Source: Planococcus rifietoensis (GTDB lineage Bacteria; Bacillota; Bacilli; Bacillales_A; Planococcaceae). From it: DNA of 64,000 nt. The notes under the pieces are model-generated. The model saw nothing but the letters and a program-made list of their open reading frames with translations. It was not told the origin of the DNA and made no database searches. The stretch lies in contig NZ_CP013659.2 in the NCBI RefSeq assembly GCF_001465795.2, positions 2,250,501-2,314,500 on the forward strand. The letters run 5' to 3'. Shown in pieces: positions 43,621 through 51,198 of the stretch. Every line of letters starts with the position of its first letter. Positions within the stretch are counted from its first letter, which is position 1. A program made the position numbers and the translations under genes.

Positions 43621-43657
43621 AAGGCTTGCCGAAAATCCGGCAAGCCTTTTCTTTTTT
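43621..43657 (+). terminator. Terminator of the YdhK-DUF305 unit
   Basis: AAGGCTTGCCG/CGGCAAGCCTT stem followed by TTTTCTTTTTT. Confidence 0.88.
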
Positions 43658-44912
43658 ATGCGATTGGCGTTTTGCCTTCTAAAGCTGCTTCAGCCAAGCC
43701 GCTTTCTTTGGATTGTCTGAAACTTACCAATAACAGCAGGACCGAGATGCCGAGCATGACTGCAGTCGAAGCGATAACGACTGGCTGCACGGTCACCAGT
43801 TCTGACGCAACCCCAATGATTGCGGTCGTCACAATGATGAGCAAAGCTTCAAAAATCCCATAGACGCTGACGGTCCTGCCCATGACTTCGACCGGGATAT
43901 TGTATTGCGTGAAGGTGTGGAAACCGGTGTTGGCAAACGCAAGCGAAAACGCCAGGATGAAGAATCCGATTGCTGCTGCGGCAAACGAACTCGAAAACGC
44001 ATAGACGAGATACCCGAGTGACACCATCACCGACCCGCCGCCAATCAAAGCGGCGACTGTCAATTTTTTCGTGAACACGGTGTTAACAATGGCCCCGAAA
44101 ATGATGCCAGCACCCGCGACGCTCACAAGAAATCCGTATTCGCCGTCTGTCAGGCCGAGCACCCGCTTCGAGAACGTCGCTTCCTGCGAATCGATGGCGG
44201 TGGCCATGACCATCATGCAGCTGAACAGAAAGAAGACCGTCATGACAAGAACGTGGCGTTTGCTGAAGGCAATGACGATTCTCCAATCGAGGCGGATTAT
44301 TTCCCAGGACATACGCGTTGGAATGTCCGTAGCAGCCGTTTTTTTATTGAGCTTCGGCATGGTACTCAAGATGAGCGCGGAGATGATGAGCGCAATGGCA
44401 TTCAAATAAATGGCCGTCACCGGCGTGCCCATCATGAACAAGACACCAGCAACTGCCGGGCCGATCAGGAAGGCGCCCGAATCGATCAGGCTGCGGAAAG
44501 CGTTGAAGCGCTGGCGGTTTTTCTCCGGAATCAGTTTAGTGATATAGCTCATCGAGGCAGGTTCAAACATCGAGCCCGCCATATTGATGAGCAGCACGAA
44601 TGCGTAAATGAGCCATAAAGAGGAAGCGAACGGCAAGCATGCGATGAGCACGGCACGCAGCACATCGAGCGTGATCATCAAATTGCGTTGGTTCGTCCGG
44701 TCGATGACGCTGCCGGACCAAAAGTTCGTCAATAATGTCGCAGCCGGCTTGACGATGTAGAGCCCCGCGACTGCAAGTGCTGATCCAGTCATATCGAGCA
44801 CGATCAAGTTCAAGGCGATCAAGTACACCCATGCCCCGAAGTTCGCGATGCCGATTCCCGTTAATAATATGGCGGGTTTCCGCCACTCCTTTTTGTTTCC
44901 TATCTTTTTCAT
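43656..44912 (-). CDS. MFS transporter under T-box control
   Basis: 418 residues, twelve hydrophobic helices in two halves. The N-terminal half has IGIANFGAWVYLIALNLIV and the SGSVIDRTNQRNLMITLDVL loop, the usual MFS cytosolic loop 2-3 motif; DUF894/MFS_3 (EntS/YfiS-like) proteins look similar. ATG 44912 follows GGTGG; a reading that begins about 39 codons earlier runs into the leader RNA and is rejected. The T-box leader implies that its substrate is an amino acid or related compound, whose uncharged tRNA turns it on. Confidence 0.85.
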   Translation of the reverse strand: MKKIGNKKEWRKPAILLTGIGIANFGAWVYLIALNLIVLDMTGSALAVAGLYIVKPAATLLTNFWSGSVIDRTNQRNLMITLDVLRAVLIACLPFASSLWLIYAFVLLINMAGSMFEPASMSYITKLIPEKNRQRFNAFRSLIDSGAFLIGPAVAGVLFMMGTPVTAIYLNAIALIISALILSTMPKLNKKTAATDIPTRMSWEIIRLDWRIVIAFSKRHVLVMTVFFLFSCMMVMATAIDSQEATFSKRVLGLTDGEYGFLVSVAGAGIIFGAIVNTVFTKKLTVAALIGGGSVMVSLGYLVYAFSSSFAAAAIGFFILAFSLAFANTGFHTFTQYNIPVEVMGRTVSVYGIFEALLIIVTTAIIGVASELVTVQPVVIASTAVMLGISVLLLLVSFRQSKESGLAEAALEGKTPIA

Positions 44913-44939
44913 CTCCGCCACCGCTTCCTTTTTCTTTTG

Positions 44940-45225
44940 GGCAAAGAAAAAAATCCCGCTCCCAAGACAATTGTCTTGGGGACGAGATTCCGGTCGTGGT
45001 GCCACCCCTGTTCGCCCATATGTCGCCATATGCGCCTCATTCGGTACACTGGATCTATACCTGAGCTCTGTAACGGGAGCAGACGCCGCATCATCCCCAT
45101 CCGGTTCCGACGCGGTGCTCAGAGGCTTGCTTCACCGAAATCCTTTTGCTCCGTTTCACCACCCCGGAGCTCTCTGGGAAAAGGAATTGCCAGCTACTAT
45201 TCTCTTCATCGCACTGAATTTTGAT
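44940..45225 (-). promoter_or_regulatory. T-box riboswitch with terminator
   Basis: Minus-strand leader of the MFS gene. It shows GATGAAGAGAATAGTA, AGAGAG...GGTGGTG (stem I), CCGTTA, then AGGGGTGGCACCACG (44992-45009), the T-box itself, and a terminator stem (44951-44989, CCCCAAGACAATTGTCTTGGG core) followed by TTTTTTTC. T-box to terminator spacing is normal. I cannot assign the specifier codon with confidence from this reading. Confidence 0.85.
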
Positions 45226-45291
45226 TTTTATTAGATTACCACGTGGCGCTAACATTGGTACATAATAAGTTTCTGTTAATTCCACCAACAT

Positions 45292-45597
45292 TCACTCAAC
45301 CGTTATGCGGGATGCGAGAAAATAAGGAATATCAGGCGTGGTATCAAACGGGGTCACGTTGACGCGATCGCCTTCTTCCAGCTCCTCGAATGAGCTGATG
45401 GCTCCGCTGAATTCGGTATGGTCGGTGAGAAAAATCTCTTGCGTCGGATCTTGTCGTGAATCATCCGACCTGACCTCAACTATAAAGCTTGCCTCTTTCT
45501 TTTCAGCTACTGTTCCTTCCAACCTTCCGCAGCCTGTTAAAAACACCAATGAAATGATCAGTAAGCTAAGCAACTTCTTTATTGTTCTCACTCCCAT
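45292..45597 (-). CDS. Small lipoprotein
   Basis: About 101 residues. Signal peptide LLSLLIISLVFLTGCG with lipobox LTGC, then a beta-rich domain (AEKKEASFIVEVRSDD, IFLTDHTEFSGAISSFEELE, GDRVNVTPFD). The layout of a short regulator-like OB or DUF3221-type domain is possible but not clear. ATG 45597 is used here, though GTG 45591, six bases after GGGGA, may be the true start. A 33-residue membrane peptide gene lies just upstream. Confidence 0.62.
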   Translation of the reverse strand: MGVRTIKKLLSLLIISLVFLTGCGRLEGTVAEKKEASFIVEVRSDDSRQDPTQEIFLTDHTEFSGAISSFEELEEGDRVNVTPFDTTPDIPYFLASRITVE

Positions 45598-45616
45598 CCC
45601 CGAATTTCTTAATGGC

Positions 45617-45718
45617 TTACTCTTTAAAGCCATCTATCGTTTTCTTAATTGCTTTAATCACGAAATAAACGAGCGCGATGGTTAGAAGAAGCATGACGAG
45701 TATTGCAACTGGCCCCAT
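45617..45718 (-). CDS. 33-residue single-span membrane peptide
   Basis: Starts MGPVAILVMLLLTIALVYFV and continues to a basic amphipathic tail (IKAIKKTIDGFKE). AAAGGGGGCAAGATT precedes the ATG, a good ribosome site. Membrane-plus-basic-helix design resembles many small Bacillales membrane peptides. Lies 20 bp before the lipoprotein gene. Confidence 0.58.
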   Translation of the reverse strand: MGPVAILVMLLLTIALVYFVIKAIKKTIDGFKE

Positions 45719-45932
45719 AATCTTGCCCCCTTTATTCGAATTCAATTTATATGGATTATATGGAAAATATTGATAAATAAATCCTATCATATATAATCAG
45801 GGCAGAACATAGTTAATCATGAGCAATTCCTTCTCAAAGGAATAACTGGAATTCTGGAATATTTTGGAGCTAATGCAGTATAGTTAACTGAAAACATTTT
45901 AAGACATTGAGTGAAAAGATAGAGAGTGAACC

Positions 45933-45957
45933 GTTTCATGCGCCTTTTTTTGGGAAA
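45933..45957 (+). promoter_or_regulatory. Putative sigma-B promoter
   Basis: GTTTCA-N13-GGGAAA fits sigma-B (GTTTAA-N12-15-GGGWAW). It ends 63 bp before the ATG at 46020. Confidence 0.5.
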
Positions 45958-46019
45958 ATCGTTAAGTAACATGCATTTGTACTGGATTCACAAAAATTTA
46001 GAGTCAAGGAGGAATTATA

Positions 46020-46235
46020 ATGTCCAACAACAATAAACCAGAAGACCAGCGCGACCGCCTGCAATTGAAAGACCAAAAAGATCACGCAGGCAGCAATGTC
46101 AACGACTCGACCAACCGCGCACAAAGCGGAATGCCGGATACGCGCGGCATGGGATTGAAAGAAATCGGCGGGGTCATCTTGCTGCTGGTGATCTTGGTGA
46201 TAGCTTATGGTTTGTATCAAATGTTTTTCGGTTGA
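46020..46235 (+). CDS. Small single-span protein (DUF6366-like)
   Basis: 71 residues: a charged N-terminal half (PEDQRDRLQLKDQKDH), a conserved-looking DSTNRAQSGMPDTRGMGLK, then one C-terminal helix (GVILLLVILVIAYGLYQMFF). I associate the layout with DUF6366. AAGGAGG precedes the ATG. A sigma-B-like promoter upstream suggests general-stress expression. Confidence 0.68.
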   Translation: MSNNNKPEDQRDRLQLKDQKDHAGSNVNDSTNRAQSGMPDTRGMGLKEIGGVILLLVILVIAYGLYQMFFG

Positions 46236-46266
46236 GACGGCCGTTTAGCGGAAGGGATTGGGGAAG

Positions 46267-46752
46267 TTGAATAAGAAGGTTTTGATCGTGGTATTAACGT
46301 TAATGGTGTTTGTGGCTTTAGTCGGCGGGACGCTGATTTTTTTGAAAAGCAACCCGCCTCTTGAAATAAATATGCAAGCCTCTAATGAAAACCAACATTT
46401 TGCCGTAGTCGGTTTTGGCAACGAGGGATGGGGAGATATCCGCGTGACGAATGTGGCAGTGAATAATTATGAAGATCCACAAGATAGCAAAATTCAAGTA
46501 AGCAACGAAGTACAAGGACTAATTCATACAGACGATTTTCAGTCCGAAGCGGCGCAGGCCTATCGCTTCCTCAATTTCGATGAAGTAACCATCCAAAAAG
46601 ATACTTCTCCGCCTCACAATGCCAATAGCGCTTCCAAAGATGAAGAGATTTACGGGCTAAACGTGATTCACAATGAAGAAATCCGGACCATACATATCCA
46701 ATATAGCTATTTTGGCATCACCTTATTTGAAGAAGTGGAAATATCTTTCTGA
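46267..46752 (+). CDS. Membrane-anchored hypothetical protein
   Basis: 161 residues from TTG 46267: one N-terminal hydrophobic helix (VLIVVLTLMVFVALVGGTL), then a soluble beta-rich domain outside the membrane with FAVVGFGNEGWGDIRVTNV and IHIQYSYFGITLFEEVEI. No family recognised. TTG at 46258 overlaps the GAAGGG site, so the next TTG is preferred. It follows the DUF6366-like gene by about 30 bp and may be cotranscribed. Confidence 0.6.
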   Translation: MNKKVLIVVLTLMVFVALVGGTLIFLKSNPPLEINMQASNENQHFAVVGFGNEGWGDIRVTNVAVNNYEDPQDSKIQVSNEVQGLIHTDDFQSEAAQAYRFLNFDEVTIQKDTSPPHNANSASKDEEIYGLNVIHNEEIRTIHIQYSYFGITLFEEVEISF

Positions 46753-46760
46753 GAAGGAAC

Positions 46761-46805
46761 GATAAAAGCGACACAGCTGTTTGAATCTGCTGCGTCGCTT
46801 TTATC
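46761..46805. terminator. Bidirectional terminator
   Basis: GATAAAAGCGAC...CAGC pairs with GCTGcGTCGCTTTTATC between convergent genes. Confidence 0.85.
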
Positions 46806-46828
46806 TATCTTTATTCAGATTCTCACCC

Positions 46829-47200
46829 TTACTCTTCCAATAGAACGATCCGGTCCGCGACGACGCCTGCCAGATCGGGGCCTTCTTCAAATTTCCAGAC
46901 CACTACTTTATCCCCCGCCTTGAATGCTCCCTCGAACCTTGTCCCATTCGAAAAGAAAGTAGCCATCGGGAGTTCATAGCTTTGATAGTCGATTTCAAGC
47001 GCTTCTTGCTTGGTGATGCCTTCGACGACCATCATGACTCGATCATCTTCAATCACCTCGATGATATGGCCAGTGACCACTGGCGCATCTGCTATCAATT
47101 CTGTTGCCGGGTAAGGAGAATTGCCGACATCAGGTTCATCCGAGCAGGCGGATAGGGAGAGCACAGCGCTTGCGATTGCTATGTATTTTAGAATTCTCAA
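46829..47200 (-). CDS. DUF3221-like lipoprotein
   Basis: 123 residues. Signal peptide with lipobox SLSACSD; the mature part is a small OB-like domain (VVTGHIIEVIEDDRVMMVVE, FKAGDKVVVWKF, VVADRIVLLEE) typical of DUF3221 lipoproteins of Bacillus. GGAGGAGG lies before the ATG. Stand-alone gene. Role unknown. Confidence 0.75.
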   Translation of the reverse strand: MRILKYIAIASAVLSLSACSDEPDVGNSPYPATELIADAPVVTGHIIEVIEDDRVMMVVEGITKQEALEIDYQSYELPMATFFSNGTRFEGAFKAGDKVVVWKFEEGPDLAGVVADRIVLLEE

Positions 47201-47375
47201 TTGCCCTCCTCCTTGATAGCTTTAATTTCGGTTCATATCGAAGTAACCACAGTTCTTCCAGGATTCATTCCAAAGTAATTTTTCTTATGCTATGCTTGTC
47301 TTATTAACAATTAATTGGAAATGAATGAATCTGAATATCTGTAGAGAAAAATATAACTAAAAAGGGGATTTTACA

Positions 47376-47504
47376 ATGACTTCTGTGTTCCTGACTGGAG
47401 TGTTCAGTTTAATATTCAGCTGGGTTTTACCGATTGCCATCATTGTTGCATTGGTAGTGCTATTCAAAAAGGTAAATCGGTTAGAAAAAAAGCTCGATAA
47501 GTGA
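47376..47504 (+). CDS. 42-residue single-span membrane peptide
   Basis: MTSVFLTGVFSLIFSW, then a hydrophobic stretch and a basic coiled tail (KKVNRLEKKLDK). AAAGGGGATT precedes the ATG. Same plan (helix plus charged coil) as the peptide at 52136-52279. Confidence 0.58.
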   Translation: MTSVFLTGVFSLIFSWVLPIAIIVALVVLFKKVNRLEKKLDK

Positions 47505-47633
47505 GCCGTTTAAGAAGATTTCATCAATTGCAGCTTATGTTGAATTGTTTATGTACTAGTTGCATGCGGTCGGTTTAAAGTTTCAAAAGGATCGGTTACT
47601 TTCCAACCTTTTATTACGACCACGCGTCTCCGT

Positions 47634-48014
47634 TTAAGATTCTTCCTCATCCAAATGGAATGTTTCTGATGTACCATCCCATTTGATCTCGACTTTAATT
47701 TTCGTATGCTCTTGAATGATTCCGCAATCCACGCAATTTGTGTTTTGCAGTGTTGCTTTTCCATCTGTCACAGGGATACCGGTCGCCGATTGGCTTTGAG
47801 TGACCGTACTCATTGAGTACTCGATTCTCTCCGGTGCTGTTTCTGGCCCTATATAATTCAGCAGCCCCTCAACTTGCTGGCTGCCGCTTTGTGACTCGAC
47901 TACTTTATATGTCATACTCCAGCTCCCACTGTTTCCTGAATAGCGGTGCTGCTCTCCTTCAATACATCCACTTAACAACACAGCTGCGAATAAAATTGTG
48001 ATCAGTTTCTTCAT
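47634..48014 (-). CDS. Lipoprotein, paralogue of the one at 34.3 kb
   Basis: 126 residues with lipobox VLLSGCIE. Shares a layout with 34264-34638: GNSGSWSMTYKVV, LNYIGPETAPERIEYSM, the pair in NCVDCGIIQEH and VEIKWDGTSETFHL. The cysteine pair and Trp-Asp-Gly motif are the best conserved parts. GGAGGCAAAG precedes the ATG. The two genes are 13 kb apart, so the duplication is dispersed. Confidence 0.75.
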   Translation of the reverse strand: MKKLITILFAAVLLSGCIEGEQHRYSGNSGSWSMTYKVVESQSGSQQVEGLLNYIGPETAPERIEYSMSTVTQSQSATGIPVTDGKATLQNTNCVDCGIIQEHTKIKVEIKWDGTSETFHLDEEES

Positions 48015-48038
48015 CAGCTTTGCCTCCCTATTCGGTTG

Positions 48039-48230
48039 CTACTCCTCTTTCTGCTCAATCCGCCAAACGATAAACTTCACAAGCTCAGCGGCAAAAAAGA
48101 AGCCGAGCACCCAGAGGAGTAGGCCGTCTGCTGCCCCGTTCGTAAAGACCTTGGCAACGATAAACCCGATAATGACAGCGGCGAGGAATGATAAATGGTA
48201 GGCTTTATTTTCTTTTAAGTATTCTCTCAT
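48039..48230 (-). CDS. Small two-span membrane protein
   Basis: About 63 residues: a basic start (REYLKENKAYH), two hydrophobic helices (LSFLAAVIIGFIVAKVF and LLLWVLGFFFAAELVKFIVW), and a charged end. GGGAG lies eight bases before ATG 48230; the ATG five codons upstream lacks a site. Function unknown; it is 24 bp from the lipoprotein gene that follows it. Confidence 0.6.
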   Translation of the reverse strand: MREYLKENKAYHLSFLAAVIIGFIVAKVFTNGAADGLLLWVLGFFFAAELVKFIVWRIEQKEE

Positions 48231-48256
48231 CCCTTCCACTCCCATTCGCTAGCCAT

Positions 48257-48718
48257 TTATTTCAATATCGGCAAGCTCGCCTTGTTTACCCAATCCATAA
48301 TGAAGCGTTCCTGATGCGCATTGATTTGTGGCAGTGCGTCCGGTTTGAAAAAGCGATGCTCATGGCTTTCCGCACCTTCTTGAATCAGCTCTCCTGAAAA
48401 CTCTTGAGTGTGAAAAATGATTTGCACGCTATAGACCTGGTCGCCGTTTTCGTATTCAGCATAGCCTTGTGCTCCCGAATAGAGGCCGAACAGCTGCAAG
48501 TTCTCGGCTTGCAGGCCGGTTTCCTCATAAGTTTCCCGTACAGCCGTCTCGAGAAATGTTTCACCAGGCTCCATCACGCCGCCCGGAATGCCCCATACGT
48601 CTCTGTCTTTTCTATGCTGAAGCAAAATTTGGCCGTGCTGTTCTAGAATGATTCCGCAGCCAACCGTCATCAACAAATTCGAACCGATGAGCTGCCGCAT
48701 GTCTTGAATATAATTCAT
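48257..48718 (-). CDS. Nudix hydrolase 3
   Basis: 153 residues. The front YIQDMRQLIGSNLLMTVGCG is the usual opening of Bacillus Nudix enzymes of the YjhB/MutT-like group; the box GGVMEPGETFLETAVRETYE then ETGL is complete. ATG 48718 is six bases after CGGAGGA. Paired downstream of the Mrr-type nuclease gene. Substrate unknown. Confidence 0.88.
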   Translation of the reverse strand: MNYIQDMRQLIGSNLLMTVGCGIILEQHGQILLQHRKDRDVWGIPGGVMEPGETFLETAVRETYEETGLQAENLQLFGLYSGAQGYAEYENGDQVYSVQIIFHTQEFSGELIQEGAESHEHRFFKPDALPQINAHQERFIMDWVNKASLPILK

Positions 48719-48735
48719 TGCCATTCCTCCGCTAG

Positions 48736-49326
48736 TTATAGTTTCTCTTTATCGTTGGTTTCCCCTTTAACTTTCGACGCCGCTATCTCCTTGCCAGTAA
48801 CAGCTTGCTTATTCATCTCGATCATCCATCTCATGAGCACCACGCGATCCACCAATTTCACTCCATTGGATGCAGCCAATTTCTTTGCCGGCTCTGTATA
48901 GCCGCTATTGGTGACCACCCAGCATTCATCCGCTTTATAATGGAGCTTCGCCGTGGAAACTTCTTGTACGGCTTTCAACCCGACATTCTTTTTATAGCGT
49001 TTCGCTTGGACGACAATTCTTTGCCCGCCTTTCGACAAAATGAGATCTGCGCCGTAATCGCCGGTGGCTGGCGTCATTTGCACATGATAGCCTCGTTCTA
49101 AAAACAATACGCGAAGATAGTCTTCAAATTCCTTGCCCTTCATCTGATCCACTTGCAGCATGCCGGACCGCTTCAGTTTGCGGTCTCTGAGAATATTGGT
49201 AATTAGCGCAAGCGAAAAAGCGCCTAAAACAAAGACGACCAGAAACCCTGCTAATTGAGGCTCTGCTGTGGCGATGCTCCACAACATATCCAACCCTAAT
49301 TGAAAACCACTAAAAAACTCCTCCAT
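48736..49326 (-). CDS. Membrane-anchored Mrr-type restriction-endonuclease-fold protein
   Basis: 196 residues. An N-terminal hydrophobic helix (about 22-44) followed by an Mrr_cat domain: MKGKEFEDYLRVLFLERGY, catalytic GDYGADLILSKGG, and IVVQAKRYKKNVGLKAVQEV, giving the D-x(n)-QxK nuclease signature, all intact. Such TM-Mrr proteins are annotated as type IV restriction or topoisomerase-like nucleases; membrane tethering suggests cutting of incoming or damaged DNA. No methylase is nearby. GGGGGAG precedes the ATG. Confidence 0.83.
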   Translation of the reverse strand: MEEFFSGFQLGLDMLWSIATAEPQLAGFLVVFVLGAFSLALITNILRDRKLKRSGMLQVDQMKGKEFEDYLRVLFLERGYHVQMTPATGDYGADLILSKGGQRIVVQAKRYKKNVGLKAVQEVSTAKLHYKADECWVVTNSGYTEPAKKLAASNGVKLVDRVVLMRWMIEMNKQAVTGKEIAASKVKGETNDKEKL

Positions 49327-49397
49327 AAGATGCTCCCCCAGTTCCCATTTTTAATTCTTTATTACCTTAAATATACCAAAAAAATCCACCATAAAAT

Positions 49398-49430
49398 AGA
49401 AAAAGAGAAGAATTTTCAGATTCTTCTCTT
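49398..49430 (-). terminator. Terminator of the YczE-like gene
   Basis: Minus-strand AAGAGAAGAAT/ATTCTTCTCTT stem followed by TTTTCTATTTT. Confidence 0.85.
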
Positions 49431-49472
49431 CAATCTCTTGCTATCATTTTGATTCATTCGTTAAATTCAACA

Positions 49473-50090
49473 TTAACGTATTAATGGCTCTTTCGGAAGC
49501 AGCACACGATCCAAGGTTTTCGCCGTCGCGGGCATAATGGCGTTCAAGATAAGCCCGCCGAAACATACGGTCAGCACAGTTCCGATGCCGATCGGCCCCC
49601 CGAACACAACGGCCAGGATCAGGAACATCAAATAGATGGCGGTTCTGGAGTAGAACAGATTGGTCTTCGCCAGTTCTTTTACGAGAAGCGTCAGGCGGTC
49701 CACTGGAATCGGTGCGAAATTCGTGTGGAGATAGATTGCCGTTCCCACGCCTACTGCGAAGAGACCCGCTGTAAAGTAGAGAATCTGGCTGGTGACACCA
49801 ACAGGCGCAATCGCTGTGCTCAATGCATGAAGCCAGAAATCGATGCCGATTCCGACAATGACGGCGGTCATGATGCCAAGGAGTTCCGGTTTTTGACGGC
49901 CGAGCATGGCGTTGCCGACAATCATGATGGCGGCGATGATGATTTCCCAGCTCCCCACCGTCAATCCGACATTAAAGCTCAGCCCAACCAATAAAGCGTC
50001 GAACGGTGACGTGCCGAGGTCTGACAAAATGGTCAGCGAAATGCCGAGTGACAATAACAGCAAGCCTGCGACGTAAAAGAAATATTTCAT
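49473..50090 (-). CDS. YczE/YyaS/YitT-family membrane protein
   Basis: 205 residues, five to six hydrophobic helices. The opening GLLLLSLGISLTILSDLGTS then PFDALLVGLS and the later GVGTAIYLHTNFAPIPVDRL are the YczE family hallmarks. Family members are linked to transport or lipopeptide production but the role is not firmly known. ATG 50090 follows AAGGAGG with long spacing. Divergent from the MarR gene with a shared operator. Confidence 0.85.
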   Translation of the reverse strand: MKYFFYVAGLLLLSLGISLTILSDLGTSPFDALLVGLSFNVGLTVGSWEIIIAAIMIVGNAMLGRQKPELLGIMTAVIVGIGIDFWLHALSTAIAPVGVTSQILYFTAGLFAVGVGTAIYLHTNFAPIPVDRLTLLVKELAKTNLFYSRTAIYLMFLILAVVFGGPIGIGTVLTVCFGGLILNAIMPATAKTLDRVLLPKEPLIR

Positions 50091-50153
50091 TTTTTTCACT
50101 CCTCCTTCTTGCATTGGCCGAATGATTCTTGTACACTCAATATAATTCATTAT

Positions 50154-50169
50154 TGTTGCAAATGCAACA
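50154..50169. promoter_or_regulatory. Palindrome in the divergent MarR/YczE intergenic region
   Basis: TGTTGCA-AA-TGCAACA, perfect seven-base arms. It sits 19 bp before the MarR start and is the likely autoregulatory operator, also placed to repress the divergent YczE-like gene. Confidence 0.7.
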
Positions 50170-50187
50170 TAATAAAGGAGTTATTCT

Positions 50188-50640
50188 ATGGCAGAAATTC
50201 TGCGTGAAATCGGCATGATTGCCCGTGCCCTTGATTCCATCAGCAATATCGAATTCAAAGAGCTCGAGCTGACGAAAGGGCAATATCTTTATCTCGTCCG
50301 CATCTGTGAAAATCCCGGCATCATCCAGGAACAATTGCTCGACCTCATCAAAGTCGACCGCTCCACTGCGACACGCGCGCTCCAGAAATTGGAGAGCAAC
50401 GGCTTTATTGAAAAACGTAATGACCCGGACAATAAGAAAATCAAAAAGATCTACCCGACCGAAAAAGCACGCCAAGCCTATCCTTTCATCATCCGGGAAA
50501 ACGAGCATTCGAATACCGTTGCACTCGAGGGCTTTACCGTACAGGAAGCGTTAGAGGCCGAGCGCTATTTGCGACGCATCCGAGAGAACATCGAAGTCGA
50601 TTTCGAATCGGTCAAAAAAGGCCATAAGCGTGATTACTAA
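50188..50640 (+). CDS. MarR-family regulator
   Basis: 150 residues. Winged helix-turn-helix: LTKGQYLYLVRICENPGIIQ, EQLLDLIKVDRSTATRALQK (recognition helix), LESNGFIEKRNDPDNKKIKK (wing). Dimerisation helices flank it. AAAGGAG lies before the ATG. It heads a run with the PaiA and PaiB homologues (gaps of 20-25 bp), so it probably controls them and the divergent YczE-like gene through the palindrome at 50154. Confidence 0.88.
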   Translation: MAEILREIGMIARALDSISNIEFKELELTKGQYLYLVRICENPGIIQEQLLDLIKVDRSTATRALQKLESNGFIEKRNDPDNKKIKKIYPTEKARQAYPFIIRENEHSNTVALEGFTVQEALEAERYLRRIRENIEVDFESVKKGHKRDY

Positions 50641-50661
50641 TCATTAAAGGAGCGAATCTTC

Positions 50662-51174
50662 ATGGCAAGCCTACGTAAATGCACAGCAAGCGATCTTCAA
50701 GAACTGCAGGACATCAGCATTCTCACTTATAAAGAAACCTTCGACGAACACAATAGCGAAGAAAACATGAACACCTATCTTGAAGCGGCTTATAATAAAA
50801 TGAAGCTTGAGAAAGAACTCGCCACGCCCGCTTCCCATTTCTATTTCGCGATGGTTGATGGTGAAGTGGCCGGCTATTTGAAAATCAACACAGACGAAGC
50901 GCAAACGGAGCCAATGGGCAGTGAAGCGCTTGAAGTGGAGCGCATCTACATCAAGAAGAAATTCCAGAAAAACGGCGCTGGGAAAGTGCTGATGAACCAG
51001 GCGTTCGAGATGGCACATGAACTCGGCAAAGAAAAAATCTGGCTCGGCGTCTGGGAGCATAACGACAATGCCCGGGCTTTTTACGATAAGAAAGGCTTTG
51101 TCGAAACCGGCAGCCATTCGTTTTTCATGGGTGACGACGAGCAGACAGATTTGATTTTGACGAAGACTTTGTAA
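50662..51174 (+). CDS. paiA: PaiA-like spermidine/spermine N-acetyltransferase
   Basis: 170-residue GNAT. Opening LRKCTASDLQELQDISILTY, strand FAMVDGEVAGYLKI, acetyl-CoA motif IYIKKKFQKNGAGKVLMNQA, and LGVWEHNDNARAFYDKKGFV. The order GNAT then FMN-binding PaiB is the known Bacillus paiAB arrangement, in which PaiA acetylates polyamines. AAAGGAG lies before the ATG. Likely a response to polyamine or oxidative stress under the adjacent MarR protein. Confidence 0.85.
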   Translation: MASLRKCTASDLQELQDISILTYKETFDEHNSEENMNTYLEAAYNKMKLEKELATPASHFYFAMVDGEVAGYLKINTDEAQTEPMGSEALEVERIYIKKKFQKNGAGKVLMNQAFEMAHELGKEKIWLGVWEHNDNARAFYDKKGFVETGSHSFFMGDDEQTDLILTKTL

Positions 51175-51198
51175 CTTTATTGCTTAAGGAGGCCTACT

